DNA of 64,000 nucleotides. Source: Pseudomonas sp. DC1.2 (GTDB taxonomy: Bacteria; Pseudomonadota; Gammaproteobacteria; Pseudomonadales; Pseudomonadaceae). Under the pieces are notes generated by a model. It had not been told where the DNA came from, did no database searches, and was given only the letters and a program-made list of their open reading frames with translations. Within the stretch, counting starts at the first letter, position 1. Each line of letters begins with the position of its first letter. The stretch spans positions 1,927,001 through 1,991,000 of the forward strand of contig NZ_CP133782.1 of assembly GCF_034351645.1 (NCBI RefSeq). The letters are read 5' to 3'. Made by a program: the position numbers and the translations under genes. Below, in pieces: positions 61,811 through 64,000 of the stretch.

Positions 61811-62386
61811 TTAGCCCAGCAGTTCATTCATGGCAATAATCTGCTCCGCTACCTGGATGAGCTTCTGTTGCCGGCTCATGGCCTGGCGACGCATCAAGGT
61901 GTAGGCCTCTTCCTCGTCGCATTTTTTCATTTTCATCAACAACCCTTTTGCCAGTTCGATGCGTTTGCGTTCCGCCAATTGCTGGTCCCGAGCGTGAAGT
62001 TGGGCGCGCAGGGCCTGGTCGCTTTCAAAACGAGCCATGGCCACGTCGAGAATCGGCTGCAAGCGTTGTGCGTGAATGCCTTCGACGATGTAGGCGCTGA
62101 CCCCGGACTGGATCGCCTGACGCATCACGCCGGGGTCGTGCTCGTCGGTAAACATCACAATCGGTCGTGGCTGGTCACGGCTGACCAGCACCACTTGTTC
62201 CATCACATCGCGGCTGGGTGACTCGGTATCGATCAGAATGACGTCAGGGCGCACCGTTTCGACGCGTGCAGGCAGGTCGATGGTCAAGCCGGATTCGTCG
62301 ATCACCTCGAACCCGGCTTCAGTCAGGGCCGCTTTCAGGCGACCCACCTTCTTTGCGGTGTCGTTGATTAGCAGGATTCGCAACAT
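61811..62386 (-). CDS. nasT: ANTAR-domain nitrate antiterminator
   Basis: A 191-residue response-regulator-like protein. An N-terminal receiver fold (MLRILLINDTAKKVGRLKAA, DVILIDTESPSRDVMEQVVL) is followed by a C-terminal ANTAR domain (RKRIELAKGLLMKMKKCDEE, AYTLMRRQAMSRQQKLIQVA). It binds hexaloop hairpins in nascent RNA and prevents termination. Without nitrate it is held by NasS. Three leaders carrying the matching RNA element lie in this window. Confidence 0.94.
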   Translation of the reverse strand: MLRILLINDTAKKVGRLKAALTEAGFEVIDESGLTIDLPARVETVRPDVILIDTESPSRDVMEQVVLVSRDQPRPIVMFTDEHDPGVMRQAIQSGVSAYIVEGIHAQRLQPILDVAMARFESDQALRAQLHARDQQLAERKRIELAKGLLMKMKKCDEEEAYTLMRRQAMSRQQKLIQVAEQIIAMNELLG

Positions 62387-62401
62387 GTTGGGTGGCTCCT
62401 G

Positions 62402-63613
62402 TCAGCGACTGGCGAGAAGGGGCGAGCTGCCGTGCATGGCGTGCATCTTGAAGCTTCGGGCGTAACCGACCGGGTCTGAACCGTCCCAGATCTTGCCATC
62501 GATCAACTGGCTGCTGCGCATTTCCTGACCCCAGGCGGACACACCGACTGCGGTGGCGGCGTCGCGGTACAGTTCCAGTTGCTGAACCTGGCGCGCGACA
62601 CCGAGGTAGTCCGGGTCCTCGCGCAGTAAACCCCAGCGACGAAACTGAGTCATGAACCACATGCCGTCGGACAAATACGGCAGATTGACCTCGCCGCCAC
62701 CATGAAAACGCAGGGCGTGGGGATCTTGCCAGCGATTGCCGAGGCCGTCGGCATAGTCGCCGAGCAGCCGTGGCTCGATGCAGTCGAGCGGTGCGTCCAG
62801 ATACTCTGGGGCAGTCAGTAAGCGCGCGGTGCTGCGGCGATTCTCGGGGCTTTCTTCAATGAAGCGACTGGCTTCCAGAATAGCCATCACCAGCGCCCGA
62901 GCGGTGTTGGGGTACTGCTCGACGAATGCACGAGTGCAACCGAGGACTTTTTCCGGATGATCGGGCCAGATAGCTTGAGTCGTCGCCAGGGTGAACCCTA
63001 GATCCTGTTGCACTGCACTGGCGCTCCAAGGCTCGCCGACACAGAAGCCGTCAATACGTCCCGCTTGCAGGTGAGCAATCATTTGTGGCGGCGGGACCAC
63101 CACACTGTTGACGTCCTGCAAGGGGTGAATACCTTGGCTGGCGAGCCAGTAATACAACCACATGGCGTGGGTGCCGGTGGGAAACGTCTGGGCGAAGGTC
63201 AGTTTTGCGCGACTTTGGTGCGCGTGCCGGTCCAGCGCTTCGGGACTGGTCACGCCCAGTGCCTGTAAGTCGTGGGAGAGGTTGATGCTCTGACCGTTCT
63301 GATTTAGGCCCATCAGCACTGCCATGTCGGTCGGTGCGATACCGCCGATGCCCAAATGCACCGCGTAGATGAGGCCGTAAAGGCTGTGGGCGGCGTCGAG
63401 CTCGCCGCTCACCAGTTTGTCCCGCAGGTTGGCCCAGGACGACTGGCGCTTGAGATTCAAGGTCAAGCCATAGGGTTGGGCGAAGCCCTGAGTGGCCGCG
63501 ACCACCACCGAAGCGCAGTCGCTCAGGGCGATGAAGCCTACATTGATTGCAGACTTTTCAGGGGCGTCGCTGCCATTGACCCAGGCCAGAGGGCCGGCTG
63601 TGGTTTCATTCAT
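62402..63613 (-). CDS. nasS: Nitrate sensor NasS
   Basis: A 403-residue NrtA/CmpA-type solute-binding fold without a signal peptide, so cytoplasmic. The start is the ATG at 63613 (MNETTAGPLAWVNGSD). Binding-fold marks are VGFIALSDCASVVVAATQGF, GELDAAHSLYGLIYAVHLG and GRIDGFCVGEPWSA. NasS binds nitrate or nitrite and releases NasT. GAAGGTG precedes the start, only about 15 bases behind a leader terminator. Confidence 0.92.
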   Translation of the reverse strand: MNETTAGPLAWVNGSDAPEKSAINVGFIALSDCASVVVAATQGFAQPYGLTLNLKRQSSWANLRDKLVSGELDAAHSLYGLIYAVHLGIGGIAPTDMAVLMGLNQNGQSINLSHDLQALGVTSPEALDRHAHQSRAKLTFAQTFPTGTHAMWLYYWLASQGIHPLQDVNSVVVPPPQMIAHLQAGRIDGFCVGEPWSASAVQQDLGFTLATTQAIWPDHPEKVLGCTRAFVEQYPNTARALVMAILEASRFIEESPENRRSTARLLTAPEYLDAPLDCIEPRLLGDYADGLGNRWQDPHALRFHGGGEVNLPYLSDGMWFMTQFRRWGLLREDPDYLGVARQVQQLELYRDAATAVGVSAWGQEMRSSQLIDGKIWDGSDPVGYARSFKMHAMHGSSPLLASR

Positions 63614-63628
63614 CGGATACACACCTTC

Positions 63629-63680
63629 AAAAAAAAGCGTCGTCACGGGTCCCTGCGCGAGCAAAGCCGAGTGACGACGC
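63629..63680 (-). terminator. Leader terminator upstream of nasS
   Basis: Minus-strand GCGTCGTCAC pairs exactly with GTGACGACGC across 24 bases and is followed by eight T. It ends about 15 bases before the nasS start and overlaps hairpin P2. Confidence 0.9.
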
Positions 63681-63717
63681 CAGTGTCCTTTGACTCATTC
63701 CGCCGTTGGCATGAGTC
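63676..63717 (-). promoter_or_regulatory. ANTAR-type RNA element in the nasST leader
   Basis: P1 is GACTCATGCC-AACGGC-GGAATGAGTC (63717-63692, one mismatch), with the same hexaloop as in the transporter leader. P2 is the shorter GAC-ACTGGC-GTC (63687-63676), overlapping the terminator's 5' arm. Both loops have A1 and G4. P2 is weak at 3 base pairs. Confidence 0.72.
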
Positions 63718-63733
63718 CTGATACCGATGCCGG

Positions 63734-63749
63734 TGCAAGGCATATGCCA
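63734..63749 (-). promoter_or_regulatory. Sigma-54 promoter of nasST
   Basis: Minus-strand TGGCATATGCCTTGCA matches the -24/-12 consensus with correct 10-base GG-GC spacing and the TTGCA downstream box. Transcription would begin near 63724, just before P1. Confidence 0.78.
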
Positions 63750-63798
63750 TTGACCGTTGATTTGCGCGTGCGCCTCGCCTGTGGAGCCGTTGCCCGGC

Positions 63799-63804
63799 TA
63801 TAAT
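63799..63804 (+). promoter_or_regulatory. -10 box of pyrD
   Basis: A perfect TATAAT 40 bases before the pyrD start. No convincing -35 is seen at 16-18 bases upstream. Confidence 0.5.
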
Positions 63805-63843
63805 CTCGGCCTCATTTCGCCGTCATTCGAGTCAAGCCTGCCC

Positions 63844-64000
63844 ATGTACACTCTGGCCCGTCAGCTGTTGTTCAAACTTTCCCCGGAAACCTCCCACGAT
63901 CTGTCCCTGGACTTGATTGGCGCGGGCGGGCGTTTGGGCCTCAACGGCTTGCTTTGCAAGGCCCCGGCGAAAGTACCGGTAACCGTCATGGGCCTGGAGT
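63844..64000 (+). CDS. pyrD: Dihydroorotate dehydrogenase (class 2), N-terminal part
   Basis: The first 52 residues of the gene, cut by the right edge: [20 protein letters not shown] and [20 protein letters not shown]. The N-terminal membrane-associating helices and the VxVxGL strand are typical of quinone-linked PyrD, which oxidises dihydroorotate in pyrimidine synthesis. It is divergent from nasS, with a TATAAT upstream. Confidence 0.9.
   Translation, partial: MYTLARQLLFKLSPETSHDLSLDLIGAGGRLGLNGLLCKAPAKVPVTVMGLE

Noticed and set aside
1..64000. CRISPR arrays, rRNA or tRNA genes
   Set aside because: No regularly spaced direct repeats, no rRNA signature and no cloverleaf that I could recognise on either strand by eye; the many repeats seen are REP/REPIN type.

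Overview
The window is chromosomal DNA from a fluorescent-group Pseudomonas. The evidence is a core run of crfX-cmpX-sigX-oprF, ppsA/ppsR, rraA, prpRBC-acnD-prpF-prpD, cysH/thrH and nirBD-nasC-cobA. The gene order from ppsR to nasS is the one I recall around oprF in P. aeruginosa. The body is GC-rich, with Pseudomonas-type REP/REPIN repeats between genes and TTG/GTG starts typical of the genus. The left edge cuts a gene, and the right edge cuts pyrD.

Layout. 1-9123: an AT-richer accessory block, read as a biosynthetic cluster of unknown product. It holds a 5-aminolevulinate synthase homologue (cut), a GNAT acetyltransferase, a Gfo/Idh oxidoreductase, a glutamine-dependent asparagine-synthetase-type amidotransferase, an MFS exporter, a clavaminate-synthase-like Fe(II)/2OG oxygenase, an enamidase-like amidohydrolase, a BASS-type permease and a small Cys-pair protein. 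9140-11463: a nitroreductase, a decayed flavin monooxygenase and a small ORF. 11589-13536: a bacterial class C group II intron sitting directly behind a terminator. 13674-18669: a glycine-zipper protein, a small acidic protein, a tip-less RHS protein and a HAD phosphatase. 18755-21978: a light-response-type module (FeS cryptochrome/photolyase, DUF2256, FolE, DUF393). 22414-24927: a hydantoin-racemase-like protein and an NCS1 permease. 25264-31466: cysH, thrH, pabB and an ATP-grasp/inactive transglutaminase/aspartyl-protease-like trio. 31682-40280: methylcitrate cycle operon. 40353-42787: EamA exporter and MocR regulator. 42911-51957: ppsR, ppsA, hydrolase, rraA, zntB and the SigX/OprF envelope block. 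52029-63750: nitrate assimilation.

The nitrate region is the best-resolved regulatory system here. Three transcription units (nirBD-nasC-cobA, nitrate transporter plus PP2C/kinase, and nasST) each show the same architecture on the minus strand: a -24/-12 sigma-54 promoter, a hairpin with a six-base AACGRC loop at the start of the RNA, a second hexaloop hairpin that overlaps the 5' arm of an intrinsic terminator, then the gene. This is the target architecture of ANTAR antiterminators, and the ANTAR protein (NasT) and its nitrate-sensing partner (NasS) are encoded in the third unit. The sequence therefore predicts nitrogen control by NtrC/sigma-54 and nitrate control by NasS-NasT on all three units, including nasST itself.

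The most novel candidate is the 1-9123 cluster. Pseudomonads make heme precursors by the C5 (glutamyl-tRNA) route, so an aminolevulinate synthase coupled by ATGA overlaps to tailoring genes is a mark of specialised metabolism. The product cannot be named from this window.
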